A DNA stretch of 64,000 bases from JADFGZ01 sp965222345 (GTDB taxonomy: Bacteria > Acidobacteriota > Terriglobia > 2-12-FULL-54-10), in the NCBI GenBank assembly GCA_965222345.1, contig CBDCTS010000007.1, positions 1,550,001 to 1,614,000 on the forward strand, given 5' to 3'. Every line of letters starts with the position of its first letter. Within the stretch, counting starts at the first letter, position 1. Below the pieces are notes generated by a model, which was not told the DNA's origin, made no database searches, and saw nothing but the letters and a program-made list of their open reading frames with translations. The translations under genes and the position numbers were made by a program. Positions 7,889 to 16,059 of the stretch are shown here, in pieces.

Positions 7889-8368
7889 ATGATTCTGAGG
7901 CTCGTCACTTTGGAGGGATCGCCTTGGGCAGTTCTGCCGCCGGGTATACACCAGGCTGATCTTGATGAGGTTGAGACCACATTTGCTACGAACACGTGGC
8001 GGCGCGATCTGTTCAACGGCTTGGTGGAGGCCGCGGGACGGCTTTGGTCAGCTGGGTGTTTGATAATCTACCTGGACGGAAGCTATGTGACGGGAAAGCC
8101 GCGGCCAAGAGACTTCGATGTTTGTTGGGATCCCGTCGGGGTCGATCACAGCAAGCTCGACCCTATTTTTCTTGATTTCAACAATGGCCGAGTTGCGCAG
8201 AAAGCGGCATTCAAGGGAGAGTTTTTCCCATCGTCCATGACGTGCGCAGATGTGAGCCAGACATTTGTTGAGTTTTTGCAATTGGATCGTTTCACCGGCA
8301 AAAAGAAAGGAATCGTTTCTGTTTCGCTTTCGGCCGATCCGGTTCTTTTGCGAAAGGGGCAGCCATGA
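7889..8368 (+). CDS. DUF6932-like protein, nucleotidyltransferase-fold signature
   Basis: 159 residues, first gene of the cluster. LIIYLDGSYVTGKPRPRDFD matches the nucleotidyltransferase signature (hydrophobic-G-S, then about ten residues, then D-h-D) seen in MNT and AbiEii-type enzymes. The ending SVSLSADPVLLRKG resembles uncharacterised DUF6932 proteins that pair with regulators. It overlaps the next gene by four bases (ATGA), so translation is coupled. If it is an NTase, it may modify RNA, tRNA or a partner protein as a toxin or effector, with the XRE/M78 protein as its control element. Function is inferred; the motif is directly visible. Confidence 0.65.
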   Translation: MILRLVTLEGSPWAVLPPGIHQADLDEVETTFATNTWRRDLFNGLVEAAGRLWSAGCLIIYLDGSYVTGKPRPRDFDVCWDPVGVDHSKLDPIFLDFNNGRVAQKAAFKGEFFPSSMTCADVSQTFVEFLQLDRFTGKKKGIVSVSLSADPVLLRKGQP

Positions 8369-9642
8369 TTTACAGCAAAAAACAATACCGCGTATCAAGC
8401 ACGGAACTCGCAAAGCTGAAGACTGCATTGTCGGCTGCGGAGGGTCGGGAAGCGGATCAGCTGTGGCTGAAGCAGGCCGAAATCAATGCGCTCAAGAGTC
8501 AGATCGCGGAGATCGAGGCGGAACTCTCGGAGTACAAACTACTCAAATCCGGACAGATTTCTTTCTCGAAGACCTATGCTCTCGAAGAACTGCCGCACAT
8601 GCTGGTGCAGGCTCGGATCGCGGCTGGCATGAGCCAGACGAATCTCGCTAAGAAGCTCGATATGAGGCCGCAGCAGATACAGCGATACGAAGCAACCGAC
8701 TACATGGGCGCGAGCCTCGGCAGATTAATCGAAGTCTCCCGTGCGCTTGGCGTCAAGACCTCTGGAATGTTCGAGGGACCCGAACAGGCCGGTAGCTCCG
8801 TATTCGTGTGGGGCGATGCAGATAATATCGTCTGGGGTCAGCTCCCATACAGGGAGATGATCAAACGCAAATGGTTCGATGTACCGCGAAACGCGAACCA
8901 GTTAGAGAAAGCCAAAGAATACTTCCTCCGTGCTGCGGGTCCGCAATTTGCGACGGCGTACCATCGAAAGAAGATGCGCAGCGGAAACGTGCCGAACGAG
9001 TACGCACTATTGGCTTGGCAGGCACGCATCCTGGAGCGTGCACGAGACCTAGCAACGCATAACGAGCTTGCCGAGTTCGAGCCGGATGATCGTTGGCTAC
9101 CGGAGTTGGTAAACCTGACAAGGTTCAAAGATGGCGCGAAGCGTGCGAGCCGACTACTCGCGGAGAAAGGTATCGCTTTCATCATTGAACGGCATCTGCC
9201 TGGATCATATCTTGATGGCGCGGCCATGCTCGGCGACGCGGAACGGCCGGTTATTGGCCTCACGCTTCGACATGACCGGTTGGACAATTTCTGGTTCGTG
9301 CTGCTCCACGAACTTGGTCACGTATTCCTGCATCTGCTAGACGGGCTGCGCTATGATTTCTTCGATGAGGAGAGCGCATCAGACACCGATACCATTGAGG
9401 CCGAAGCGGATCAATTCGCGCTGAACGCGCTAATCCCTGAAGGCCTTTGGGAGCGATGCTTGTCGCGCTTCGCGCTTTCCGAGGAAGCGGTGCGCATCGA
9501 CGCTGAGAATCTCGGCATTAATCCGAACATCATCGCAGGCCGCATTCGCAAAGAGCGTGGGAACTACACAATTCTAAGCGATCTCGTCGGTCAGAATCAG
9601 GTCCGCACACAATTCGAGGATGCGGTTAATGATCTTGACTAG
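8365..9642 (+). CDS. XRE regulator fused to M78 (ImmA/IrrE-like) metallopeptidase
   Basis: 425 residues. The N-terminus is a coiled-coil-like segment (SSTELAKLKTALSAAEG through EIEAELSEYK). An XRE helix-turn-helix follows at about residues 85-135 (ARIAAGMSQTNLAKKLDM, RPQQIQRYEAT). The C-terminal half is a zinc metallopeptidase with HELGH near residue 315 and the third ligand Glu in DTIEAEADQFALN. Family members such as ImmA and IrrE cleave repressors when a stress or invasion signal arrives. Fusion to the DNA-binding domain suggests one protein both represses and derepresses the cluster. Its start overlaps the upstream stop by four bases, and the next gene starts before its stop. Confidence 0.88.
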   Translation: MIYSKKQYRVSSTELAKLKTALSAAEGREADQLWLKQAEINALKSQIAEIEAELSEYKLLKSGQISFSKTYALEELPHMLVQARIAAGMSQTNLAKKLDMRPQQIQRYEATDYMGASLGRLIEVSRALGVKTSGMFEGPEQAGSSVFVWGDADNIVWGQLPYREMIKRKWFDVPRNANQLEKAKEYFLRAAGPQFATAYHRKKMRSGNVPNEYALLAWQARILERARDLATHNELAEFEPDDRWLPELVNLTRFKDGAKRASRLLAEKGIAFIIERHLPGSYLDGAAMLGDAERPVIGLTLRHDRLDNFWFVLLHELGHVFLHLLDGLRYDFFDEESASDTDTIEAEADQFALNALIPEGLWERCLSRFALSEEAVRIDAENLGINPNIIAGRIRKERGNYTILSDLVGQNQVRTQFEDAVNDLD

Positions 9643-10714
9643 CGATACGTATGTGCCCGCCCTTCGGTGGCGGCAGGGTGAATACCAAGCCCTCCTCCGC
9701 CTTACCGACCCGGTCAAGGATCGAATCGTGCCGTCCATCACCATTCCAGCAATCGAGTTTGATTTCGAGGAATGGCGGCCGAAGAAATCCGCCCAGGAGC
9801 ACGTCCATCCCTTTGCAGCCCGCTACAAATCGAAGTGGGGTAAGCGGTCGGCATGGGTCGGGGTGCACAAGAGTATCGTCCAGAAGCCCATGAATGATGG
9901 TCGAGATATTTTCACTTACGTTTTCGAAGAATTGCGAGCGTTCGATGCGAATGCCGTCCCCGCAATCCCCCTCAACGTAGATGGAAATACGGTCCGGGCA
10001 GTCGCGGCCATCGTGAAGAGGGACGGTCTTGGAGTGGCCATATCAGTTCGGCTCGAAGACCTGATGAAACCCAATCCGGATGCGCAGGTGCGAGCTGTGG
10101 CATCTTCGCTTGGTGTCAAGCTACCGAATACTGATCTGATCGTTGACTTGGGTGCCCCAAATTTCGAGCCGTATGGGGCATTCTCCAACGCCATGATTGT
10201 GACCTTGCTCAAATTAAGCGCTCTGCCGGCGTATCGAAATTTGGTCTTGATCGGGACAGCGATGCCCGAGACGTTTAGGGATATTGCGAAGGGTACCGAT
10301 GAAATTCCGCGCCATGATTGGCTGTTTTATCAGACCCTGATGGCAAGATTGCCCTCCGGGATGAGGCGCCCGAATTTCGGCGACTACACGATCGTCCATC
10401 CCGAATTCACGGCGGTCGACATGCGCATAATCAAGCCAGCAGCTAAGATCGTCTACACGACGCCGCGTAGTTGGTCGGTGCGCAAGGGCGGAGCGTTTCG
10501 GGACGATCCCAAGCAGATGCATGATTACTGCGCGGATCTTGTCAGCAAGAACATTTTCAAGGGGCCGGGATATTCAAGCGGTGATAACTACATCGCGAAA
10601 TGCGCCGCACGGCAGGAAGGCCCTAGCAATCTGACACGATGGAAGGAGGTGGCGATCAATCACCACATCACGCATGTGCTGGATGATCTCGCCACGCTTG
10701 GCGGCGCGCCATGA
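9629..10714 (+). CDS. Beta-family protein (T4 Beta_protein-like)
   Basis: 361 residues from ATG 9629, 14 bases inside the upstream gene. An ATG at 9620 is also in frame, but MILTSDTYVPALRWRQGEY matches the usual beginning of the family (YVPxLxWRQGEYxAL). Members are TIM-barrel-like proteins of unknown biochemistry named after the T4 beta protein, and recur near defence-type genes. Visible blocks include LIVDLGAPNFEPYG, then RHDWLFYQTL and YTIVHPEFTAVDMR. Its 3' end overlaps the convergent sce7726-family gene by 47 bases, which suggests co-inheritance of both. Confidence 0.8.
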   Translation: MILTSDTYVPALRWRQGEYQALLRLTDPVKDRIVPSITIPAIEFDFEEWRPKKSAQEHVHPFAARYKSKWGKRSAWVGVHKSIVQKPMNDGRDIFTYVFEELRAFDANAVPAIPLNVDGNTVRAVAAIVKRDGLGVAISVRLEDLMKPNPDAQVRAVASSLGVKLPNTDLIVDLGAPNFEPYGAFSNAMIVTLLKLSALPAYRNLVLIGTAMPETFRDIAKGTDEIPRHDWLFYQTLMARLPSGMRRPNFGDYTIVHPEFTAVDMRIIKPAAKIVYTTPRSWSVRKGGAFRDDPKQMHDYCADLVSKNIFKGPGYSSGDNYIAKCAARQEGPSNLTRWKEVAINHHITHVLDDLATLGGAP

Positions 10715-11285
10715 ACTCGCGGATCGCGGCGGCCAATTCCCGAGTCGTCATGACCTCGCATAGCAGCTCGTAGAGCCGCTTCCGGGGGTGACGCAGTTCC
10801 TTCGGAGCGTATCCAATCCTGGAGAGCAAGTCGAGGACTTCCGGTCTCCAGAGAAGGTGTGCCAGCATAACGGGATCAATGTCTGGGTTTGACCTGGCAG
10901 ACCTGACAGAATGTAACCGTATTCCACCCCGTGGTCCCTGCTTAGCTTCGATCACACCGCACCAGTCTGGTACTTCAGACAGAATTCTAGACAAGTGTCT
11001 GGAGGCCGTGACGAGCGTCAGTTTCTGGAGCGTCTGTCGGTAGACTTCCAACTGGCTTCCCAAGCGATCTAGGTTGTCCTGGGCGCTCTTGATCTCGTAA
11101 CCATGGATATATCCATTGATCACGGCGACATCGATCCGGCTTCGGGCATGAGCCAGACCAAGCTCATCGATGACCACGGTGTCGGGATGCGACCTCTGAT
11201 GCCGGAGGCGCTTGCGATGAAGAGCCGAGCGGATATCAGAATCGATCATGGCGGCGAAACTTATCATAATGTTTGCTGAATCCAT
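10668..11285 (-). CDS. sce7726-family protein, PD-(D/E)XK nuclease-like
   Basis: 205 residues. The N-terminal half has the nuclease-like order DTVVIDELGLAHARSRIDVA, then YIHGYEIKSAQDNLDRLGSQ and LEVYRQTLQKLTLVTA. D, ExK and a helix with YxQ match the PD-(D/E)XK pattern of the sce7726 family. In Sorangium, sce7726 sits beside sce7725, the Beta-like partner, and the same pairing is seen here in convergent orientation. The role is unknown, and a nuclease effector is plausible (inference). The start is uncertain: ATGs at 11285, 11267 and 11249 are in frame and none has a strong ribosome binding site. The promoter must lie in or beyond the 22-bp tandem repeats. Confidence 0.75.
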   Translation of the reverse strand: MDSANIMISFAAMIDSDIRSALHRKRLRHQRSHPDTVVIDELGLAHARSRIDVAVINGYIHGYEIKSAQDNLDRLGSQLEVYRQTLQKLTLVTASRHLSRILSEVPDWCGVIEAKQGPRGGIRLHSVRSARSNPDIDPVMLAHLLWRPEVLDLLSRIGYAPKELRHPRKRLYELLCEVMTTRELAAAIREFMARRQAWRDHPAHA

Positions 11286-11300
11286 CGCACTTTAACACGA

Positions 11301-11366
11301 ATCCACTAACACTTGAACAAGGATCCACTCGGACTCGAACGGCAATCCAGCCGCACTTGAACGCGC
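11301..11366. repeat. Three 22-bp imperfect tandem repeats upstream of the sce7726-family gene
   Basis: Units start at 11301, 11323 and 11345, each with the pattern ATCCAC/G, then ACTTGAAC or ACTCGAAC, then two to four variable bases. A shorter partial unit (ATCGCACTTTAACACGA) precedes them. Exact 22-bp spacing, about two helical turns, puts every unit on the same DNA face. That fits repeated protein binding sites, either a transposon end of the IS21 type or an operator for the adjacent gene. Confidence 0.7.
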
Positions 11367-12160
11367 GCTGACGCACATTCGGCCCGCTTTGCTGCCGCTG
11401 GACGATATGCCGGATAGTGTTCAGACCCTTCTCAACGCTGCGGCGATCTCCCTGAAGTCGGCTGCCAAGAGCTTCACTTGCTACTTCAAATCCTCGGCCA
11501 GATCAGCGGGTGTGTACCGAGTATGGGGATGTCAACGGGGCGAGCGATTGCTTGATTGCGCTGCGAGAACTTCCGACAGCGACGCGGGACCGGGGCCGCT
11601 CGATCGACAGCTACGCCACTTGGATCACGAGCCGGTTGAGCGGGCCGGATTCGGACCTATGAACCACAAGAATGGAGCCCCAAAAGTCGGTGCCGGACGG
11701 GAAGAGTTTAAGAGTTGCCGGGGTCAAGGAGGGGGTCAACCAGATTGCCACACTGACAAAGGGGTGTGTGTGGCATTTTCCGAAGTGCGAATGTGGCACG
11801 ACCCAATTTGGTATCTCGCTCAGTTTGCAGGTTGTATCCAGATATTTCCGGACTGGCCGTGCCGGTCCAGCTGAAGAGGGCAGGACGCATTTGTGCTCAA
11901 GGCATGCGCTAACTGGTAATCGCAGACGAGCGCCTCGGCCCATGAGTGGGAATAGCAATCTCCCGCGGACGCGATCTTCAAACAGAGCATCTGCCCACGG
12001 CAGTCGCTCTCATGAACCTCCTGCTGTGCCAAAAATGTGTCAGAAATGCAGGTCAAACAGCCAAAAAGGGTTATGTGCTGAGCGAAAGCAGAGTCCCTGA
12101 ATGGGTGTAAAGCTATGGAAAATAAGGGAGAGAGTAAAAGGAGAAGAGGAGAGGTAGCCA
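11367..12160. other. Unassigned 0.8-kb stretch
   Basis: Several short open frames occur on both strands, but none has a recognisable domain, a good ribosome binding site or conserved-looking composition. One short plus-strand frame near 11510-11660 (LIALRELPTATRDRG, then SYATWITSRLSG) looks like a decayed gene end that I cannot name. The stretch ends in a purine-rich tract followed by a tRNA fragment. Confidence 0.4.
12080..12091. repeat. GAGCGAAAGCAG repeat, copy 2
   Basis: Identical 12-mer to 5273-5284 and 17814-17825. Here it is extended by CT on the left, as in copy 3, and is followed by AGTCCC. It lies about 70 bases before the tRNA-Val 5' half. Confidence 0.45.
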
Positions 12161-12200
12161 CTTGTAAGGCAGGTGCTCTAACCAACTGAGCTAACCGCCC
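12161..12200 (-). pseudogene. 5' half of tRNA-Val(UAC)
   Basis: Read leftward from 12200 the sequence is GGGCGGTTAGCTCAGTTGGT, continuing with AGAGCACCTGCCTTACAAG. This is a normal tRNA-Val from the acceptor 5' strand through the D arm and the anticodon loop (UAC). It then breaks off; the expected 3' half (GCAGG variable and T arm) is replaced by unrelated sequence. It is not a functional tRNA. The break just after the anticodon loop suggests site-specific integration or recombination at a tRNA gene. Confidence 0.75.
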
Positions 12201-12297
12201 ATAATTGGAATCCTCATTCTATTCTACAGTTTAGCCATTTCTTGAACAGACTGTTGCTGGGACGATTTTCCAGGAAACTGAACAATACTGAACAATG

Positions 12298-12428
12298 GGC
12301 ACTGTCAAGTTAACCGGAATTCACTCATTTTCGACGCGATATCAATTCTAGCCAGCACCAAAAATCAGCGACTTAGCTGGCATGTCAATCAGTGGAACCT
12401 CCAGGAAATAAATTAACTTGACAGTGCC
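12298..12428. mobile_element. 131-bp MITE with IS6-like terminal inverted repeats
   Basis: Perfect 16-bp terminal inverted repeats: GGCACTGTCAAGTTAA at 12298-12313 and its reverse complement at 12413-12428. The ends closely resemble the right end of the IS6-family element at 13848 (GGTATTGTCAAGTTAAGG), with only two differences in 16 positions. The 99-bp interior has no coding capacity. No 8-bp target duplication is visible. It sits five bases after the stop codon of the lipoprotein gene. I infer mobilisation in trans by an IS6-type transposase. Confidence 0.75.
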
Positions 12429-12432
12429 TTCG

Positions 12433-12930
12433 TTACCTCTCCTGGGGATCACGGGGCGGAATCGCCAGGGCCTTACGGGTACGGGGGGTCGGAACACCCA
12501 CGACCTGCAGGTTCTCAGCTCTCTGATACTCCCCAATCGCATTCATCGTCGCCTCGTCGAGTACGCCCGAAATGGGTCCGCTGTATAGGCCCTGGGACTG
12601 AAGAGCGTTCTGAACCTTTCGCACCATGGACGGGTAGTAATTCTCATAGTCTCCATCGTCCAGGCCTCGAACCAAAATCCAACCGTGGCCTTTGCCACCA
12701 GCCCATACGGGCTCTCCGCCGGAGGTTTCATGGGATGTGGACGGTGGGGGTGGTTGAGGGGTGGTCGGTTCGTTCGGCGCGGTGGGTTCAGGTTCCGGCT
12801 GGACCGGTTCGGACACGGGTTCCGGCTGCTGCTCCGTGATCGGCTCCGGCTCGGGGGTTTCGGAGCACCCTCCAGCGATGAGAAAGCAAATAACTGCTGC
12901 GGCAAGCAAGGTCTTCGTTCCAGTCTTCAT
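12433..12930 (-). CDS. Lipoprotein with peptidoglycan-binding domain
   Basis: 165 residues. The signal peptide ends in a lipobox (FLIAGGC), so it is probably anchored in the outer or inner membrane. A Pro/Glu-rich linker (ETPEPEPITEQQPEPVSEP) spans about residues 25-65. The C-terminal 70 residues resemble a PG_binding_1 domain (VRKVQNALQSQGLYSGPISG, then LDEATMNAIGEYQRAENLQ). The linker would let the domain reach the cell wall. It is not linked to other genes; a MITE lies right behind its stop. Confidence 0.75.
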   Translation of the reverse strand: MKTGTKTLLAAAVICFLIAGGCSETPEPEPITEQQPEPVSEPVQPEPEPTAPNEPTTPQPPPPSTSHETSGGEPVWAGGKGHGWILVRGLDDGDYENYYPSMVRKVQNALQSQGLYSGPISGVLDEATMNAIGEYQRAENLQVVGVPTPRTRKALAIPPRDPQER

Positions 12931-12953
12931 AACAGACTCCTCTCGACCAGGAT

Positions 12954-12972
12954 TTCCTTTTTGGTCGTCCCG
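12954..12972. repeat. GGATTTCCTTTTTGGYC repeat, copy 2
   Basis: GGATTTCCTTTTTGGTC here and GGATTTCCTTTTTGGCC at 15488 share flanking CCA on the left and TAAGATAGC/TTAGGATAGC on the right, about 35 similar bases in all. Probably two copies of one IS end. Confidence 0.45.
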
Positions 12973-13054
12973 GCCCGACTAAGATAGCGTATCCACAGCC
13001 GCAGGACAATGGATTGTACTCGTCCAGTAGATTAGTGACACTTTGCCTCCTTGG

Positions 13055-13848
13055 GGCATTGTCAACTTGGACCACCGTGGGCAGACTTGGAGCATGAACT
13101 CCACGAGACCTCTCTATCGCGGGCATCGTTATCCGCCCGAAATAATCAGCCACTCCGTCTGGCATTACTATCGGTTCTGCCTGAGCTTCCGGGATGTGGA
13201 AGATCTGCTCGCCAAGCGCGGGATCATCGTTTCCTACGAAACCATCCGACAATGGTGTCTGAAGTTCGGTCCGGAGTACGCACGTCAACTGAAACGACGG
13301 CAGAGCCACCTCGGAGATACGTGGTTCCTCGACGAGGTGTTCGTGACGATTAACGGTGAACGGCAATATCTGTGGCGCGCCGTGGATCAAGACGGCGACG
13401 TGATAGATATTCTTGTTCAGTCGCGGCGCAACCGTCGGGCAGCGGAGCGCTTCTTTCGCAAACCCTTGAAAGGTCAAGGCAGGGTACCGTTCCGGCTGGT
13501 TACCGACAGATTGAAGAGCTACGGTGCAGCGCTCCGGACGATCATGCCTTCGGTCAACCATGACACCGGACGGTACGGAAACAATAGAGCGGAGGTTTCA
13601 CAGCAACCAACCCGACAGCGGGAACGGCAGATGCGACGGTTCAAGTCTGCGCGACAGGCGCAACTCTTTCTTTCGGTCCACGGTGTCGTTCTGAATCTTT
13701 TCCGATTGGGTCGTCACCGGCTCAAATCGGTTCATCACCGGATGTTGAGGGCGCGTTCTTTTTCCATCTGGGAAGCGGTCACGGCAGCGTGATCAACCCG
13801 CACCCATACGGCACAAGTTCGACCTTTGGACCTTAACTTGACAATACC
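13055..13848 (+). mobile_element. IS6-family insertion sequence, copy 1
   Basis: The left end is GGCATTGTCAACTTGGACC at 13055. The right end, read inward, is GGTATTGTCAAGTTAAGG at 13848. Length is 794 bp, typical of IS6. It carries one intact transposase gene. No target duplication is visible, which is common for IS6 elements after replicative events. It is in the same orientation as copy 2 at 16060-16845. Confidence 0.85.
13094..13792 (+). CDS. IS6-family DDE transposase, copy 1
   Basis: 232 residues from the ATG at 13094 inside the IS. IS6 motifs are clear: first catalytic Asp in WFLDEVFVTINGERQYLWRA, second in RLVTDRLKSYGAAL, and Glu in NNRAEVSQQPTRQRERQMRR. A helix-turn-helix precedes them (LLAKRGIIVSYETIRQW). 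It is about 80 percent identical by eye to the copy at 16100, so the two are related but not recent duplicates. All catalytic residues are present. Confidence 0.93.
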   Translation: MNSTRPLYRGHRYPPEIISHSVWHYYRFCLSFRDVEDLLAKRGIIVSYETIRQWCLKFGPEYARQLKRRQSHLGDTWFLDEVFVTINGERQYLWRAVDQDGDVIDILVQSRRNRRAAERFFRKPLKGQGRVPFRLVTDRLKSYGAALRTIMPSVNHDTGRYGNNRAEVSQQPTRQRERQMRRFKSARQAQLFLSVHGVVLNLFRLGRHRLKSVHHRMLRARSFSIWEAVTAA

Positions 13849-13898
13849 CTTTGAATCTATACATTCGACCTTAACCAGGGGCTAATAGTGATCGGCGT

Positions 13899-14834
13899 CT
13901 ATCGTCCGTCCTGCGGGTCTCCAGTCTTTTTGATCACGCTCATTGCCGTGGCGATAATTGAAGAGATATCAGCCATATTTGCCGGAATGATCATCGTATT
14001 GTTCTGCTTGGCCAGCATGCCAAGCTTCTCGATATACTGCTCGGCGACACGCAACTGCACCGCTTGATGCCCACCGGGTGCCTCGATCGCTTCGGCCACA
14101 CTGCGAAGACCCTCGGCCGTAGCTACTGCAACGGTCTTGATAGCAGCGGCCTGTCCATCTGCCTCATTGATTTGTTGCTGCATTGTCGCCTCGGATTCTT
14201 TGATGACTTTCTGTTTCTCACCTTCGGCCTTGTTGATAGCCGAGTCACGGAGGCCTTCCGAGTCCAGAATCGTGGCCCGTTTTTCGCGCTCGGCACGCAT
14301 CTGTTTTTCCATGGCCGCAAGCACGTCGTGCGGAGGATTGATGTTCTTGATCTCGTAACGGAGTACTTTGACGCCCCAGGGTTCCGTCGCTTTGTCAAGC
14401 TCATCTACAATCTGAATGTTGATGAGAGCTCGCTCCTCGAACGTTTTGTCGAGTTCGATCTTTCCTATCTCACTACGCAGCGTCGTCTGAGCAAGCTGGA
14501 TAATCGCAAACAGGTAATTCCCGATACCGTAGGAGGCGCGCGTGGCGTCAAGCACTTTGAGGTACAGGACGCCGTCCACCCCCACTTGCACATTGTCACG
14601 CGTGATGCAGATTTGCTCCGGGATGTCTAGAGCCGACTCTTTCAACGAGTGGCGGTAACGGATGTAATCGAGAAACGGGGCCAGAATGTGAAACCCGGCA
14701 TCGAGCGTTCTTGCGTACTTTCCAAGCCTCTCGACAACGTACTGACTCTGCTGTGGAACGACCACAGCTGTCTTGGCAAGAATGATGACAACCATCAGGA
14801 TCATCGCTGCTACCACGATCATACCTATATCCAT
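13899..14834 (-). CDS. SPFH/band 7 membrane protein, paraslipin (QmcA-type)
   Basis: 311 residues. One N-terminal membrane helix (IGMIVVAAMILMVVIILAK) is followed by the SPFH domain: VVPQQSQYVVERLGKYARTL, DAGFHILAPF, then ALINIQIVDELDKATEPWGV. A coiled coil follows (KRATILDSEGLRDSAINKAE). These proteins form large membrane oligomers that organise lipid domains and membrane protein quality control. It lies 23 bases downstream of the NfeD gene on the same strand, the usual stomatin-NfeD operon. The pair lies between two IS6 elements. Confidence 0.93.
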   Translation of the reverse strand: MDIGMIVVAAMILMVVIILAKTAVVVPQQSQYVVERLGKYARTLDAGFHILAPFLDYIRYRHSLKESALDIPEQICITRDNVQVGVDGVLYLKVLDATRASYGIGNYLFAIIQLAQTTLRSEIGKIELDKTFEERALINIQIVDELDKATEPWGVKVLRYEIKNINPPHDVLAAMEKQMRAEREKRATILDSEGLRDSAINKAEGEKQKVIKESEATMQQQINEADGQAAAIKTVAVATAEGLRSVAEAIEAPGGHQAVQLRVAEQYIEKLGMLAKQNNTMIIPANMADISSIIATAMSVIKKTGDPQDGR

Positions 14835-14857
14835 TATTCAATCTCCCTTACGTTCGA

Positions 14858-15289
14858 CTAGTCTCCTTGAATCCACAAAGTCAGACCATCGACTTTTTTA
14901 ACACGGCACGATTGGCCCGGCTCTACAGGAGTCTCTCCTGCGTTCCTCGCCTTCCATATCGTCCCTCGCAGCTCCGCTTTACCCCAGCCGTTGGGAACGA
15001 TTTCATCTCGCACCAAGGCCCTCTCGCCAACAAGGCTGTCTACGTCCACCTTGCCTAAACCGGCCTTCGTCTTCTTCATGAGCGGAGGACGGAAGAACAA
15101 GACCGAAGACAACGACAGGAAGGTGAAAAGCACTCCTTGCCACCAGAGCGGGCCTGTCCAGTCGAGAGCGGCCAACAGGCCAACCCCCAGGGCTCCGCAG
15201 CCGAAGAAGAAGAGATAGAAACCACCCGGAAACACCAGCTCCAAAGTAAACAGCGCGAAACCCGTTACTATCCAGATCCACCAATCCAT
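14858..15289 (-). CDS. NfeD-family membrane protein
   Basis: 143 residues from ATG 15289 with AGGA upstream; a TTG six bases earlier is also in frame. It has about three membrane helices (WIWIVTGFALFTLELVF, then a Gly-rich helix, then GVLFTFLSLSSVLFF). A C-terminal OB-fold NfeD domain follows (SLVGERALVRDEIVPNGWGK through GLTLWIQGD). It lacks the N-terminal serine-protease domain of long NfeD proteins. It is the partner of the downstream SPFH protein, which it probably anchors or regulates. Confidence 0.9.
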   Translation of the reverse strand: MDWWIWIVTGFALFTLELVFPGGFYLFFFGCGALGVGLLAALDWTGPLWWQGVLFTFLSLSSVLFFRPPLMKKTKAGLGKVDVDSLVGERALVRDEIVPNGWGKAELRGTIWKARNAGETPVEPGQSCRVKKVDGLTLWIQGD

Positions 15290-15487
15290 ATTCAATCCTG
15301 CGGTCCCGTGAGCGGCGCTTCCATGACCAGCCCGCCATGATCTTCGCGAGTACCGATTGTACTGCTGATCAGCGACAAGTGAAAGTCACGGCCGGGAATA
15401 TCGATTGTTGCTGATCAATGCGAGGCTGATCGGTTCGTCGTCGCCGGGATAGACATCATCCCGCCTTAGCTCGTTTGGCTCTCATCC

Positions 15488-15506
15488 AGGATTTCCTTTT
15501 TGGCCA
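15488..15506. repeat. GGATTTCCTTTTTGGYC repeat, copy 3, probable IS1380 end
   Basis: GGATTTCCTTTTTGGCC lies about 100 bases beyond the stop of the IS1380-like transposase remnant, where that element's terminal repeat is expected. Related copies are at 2919-2943 and 12954-12972. Confidence 0.45.
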
Positions 15507-15604
15507 TCGTACCATGGTTAGGATAGCCGACCCGGAGCTGCCATGCAGCGGTTTTCTGTGTTCCTGTCGCGTTCAACCCTCCCTTCAAGCCCGCGCGAGG
15601 CGCT

Positions 15605-16059
15605 TTAGCCTCCCGGCAGCGGCACGGCCCAAATCCGCCCCAGCATCTCGGCCAACAAGAGCCAGTAATACCGCGCGTGCTTGATCAGCCGCCCGCCGGT
15701 CTTCATCAACCGATGCTGCAAACTCGTCAGCGACCAGCTCTTGATTCGCTGCGGTAGCCCCAGCCGCCGCCAGAGATTGCCCAGGTTGTAGGCCAGAACG
15801 GCGAGTTGCAGCCGCACCTCGTTTGCTCGGAAGCGGTGACACGACAGCCTGGTCCAGCAGGTCGCCTGCTTGCCTTCCTTGATCCATTGCTCAGCCGTCC
15901 CTCGCTTGTTGTAGAACCTCACCACCGCCCGACTCGCGGGAATAACTCTCCCGGATGGTGCTCTACCTTTGCCACCACCCGGCGCGCCGTCTTCCCACTC
16001 TCGGCTTGGTACAGAAAGCCCTTGTACTCCACCAACGGTTTCTTGCCGGGCCTTCCCAC
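15605..16059 (-). pseudogene. IS1380-family transposase, C-terminal remnant, frameshifted
   Basis: Leftward from 16059 the frame gives KKPLVEYKGFLYQAESGKTA, then VVAKVEHHPGELFPRVG. A shift then moves to the frame with VVRFYNKRGTAEQWIKEGK, WTRLSCHRFRANEVRLQL and TGGRLIKHARYYWLLLAEM. Together these are the C-terminal third of an IS1380 transposase. The N-terminus is cut exactly where IS6 copy 2 begins (16060), so the IS6 insertion or a deletion next to it removed the rest. Confidence 0.8.

Noticed and set aside
11389..11874. 161-codon plus-strand frame
   Set aside because: No recognisable domain, no good ribosome binding site and unnatural composition, so I report the region as unassigned.
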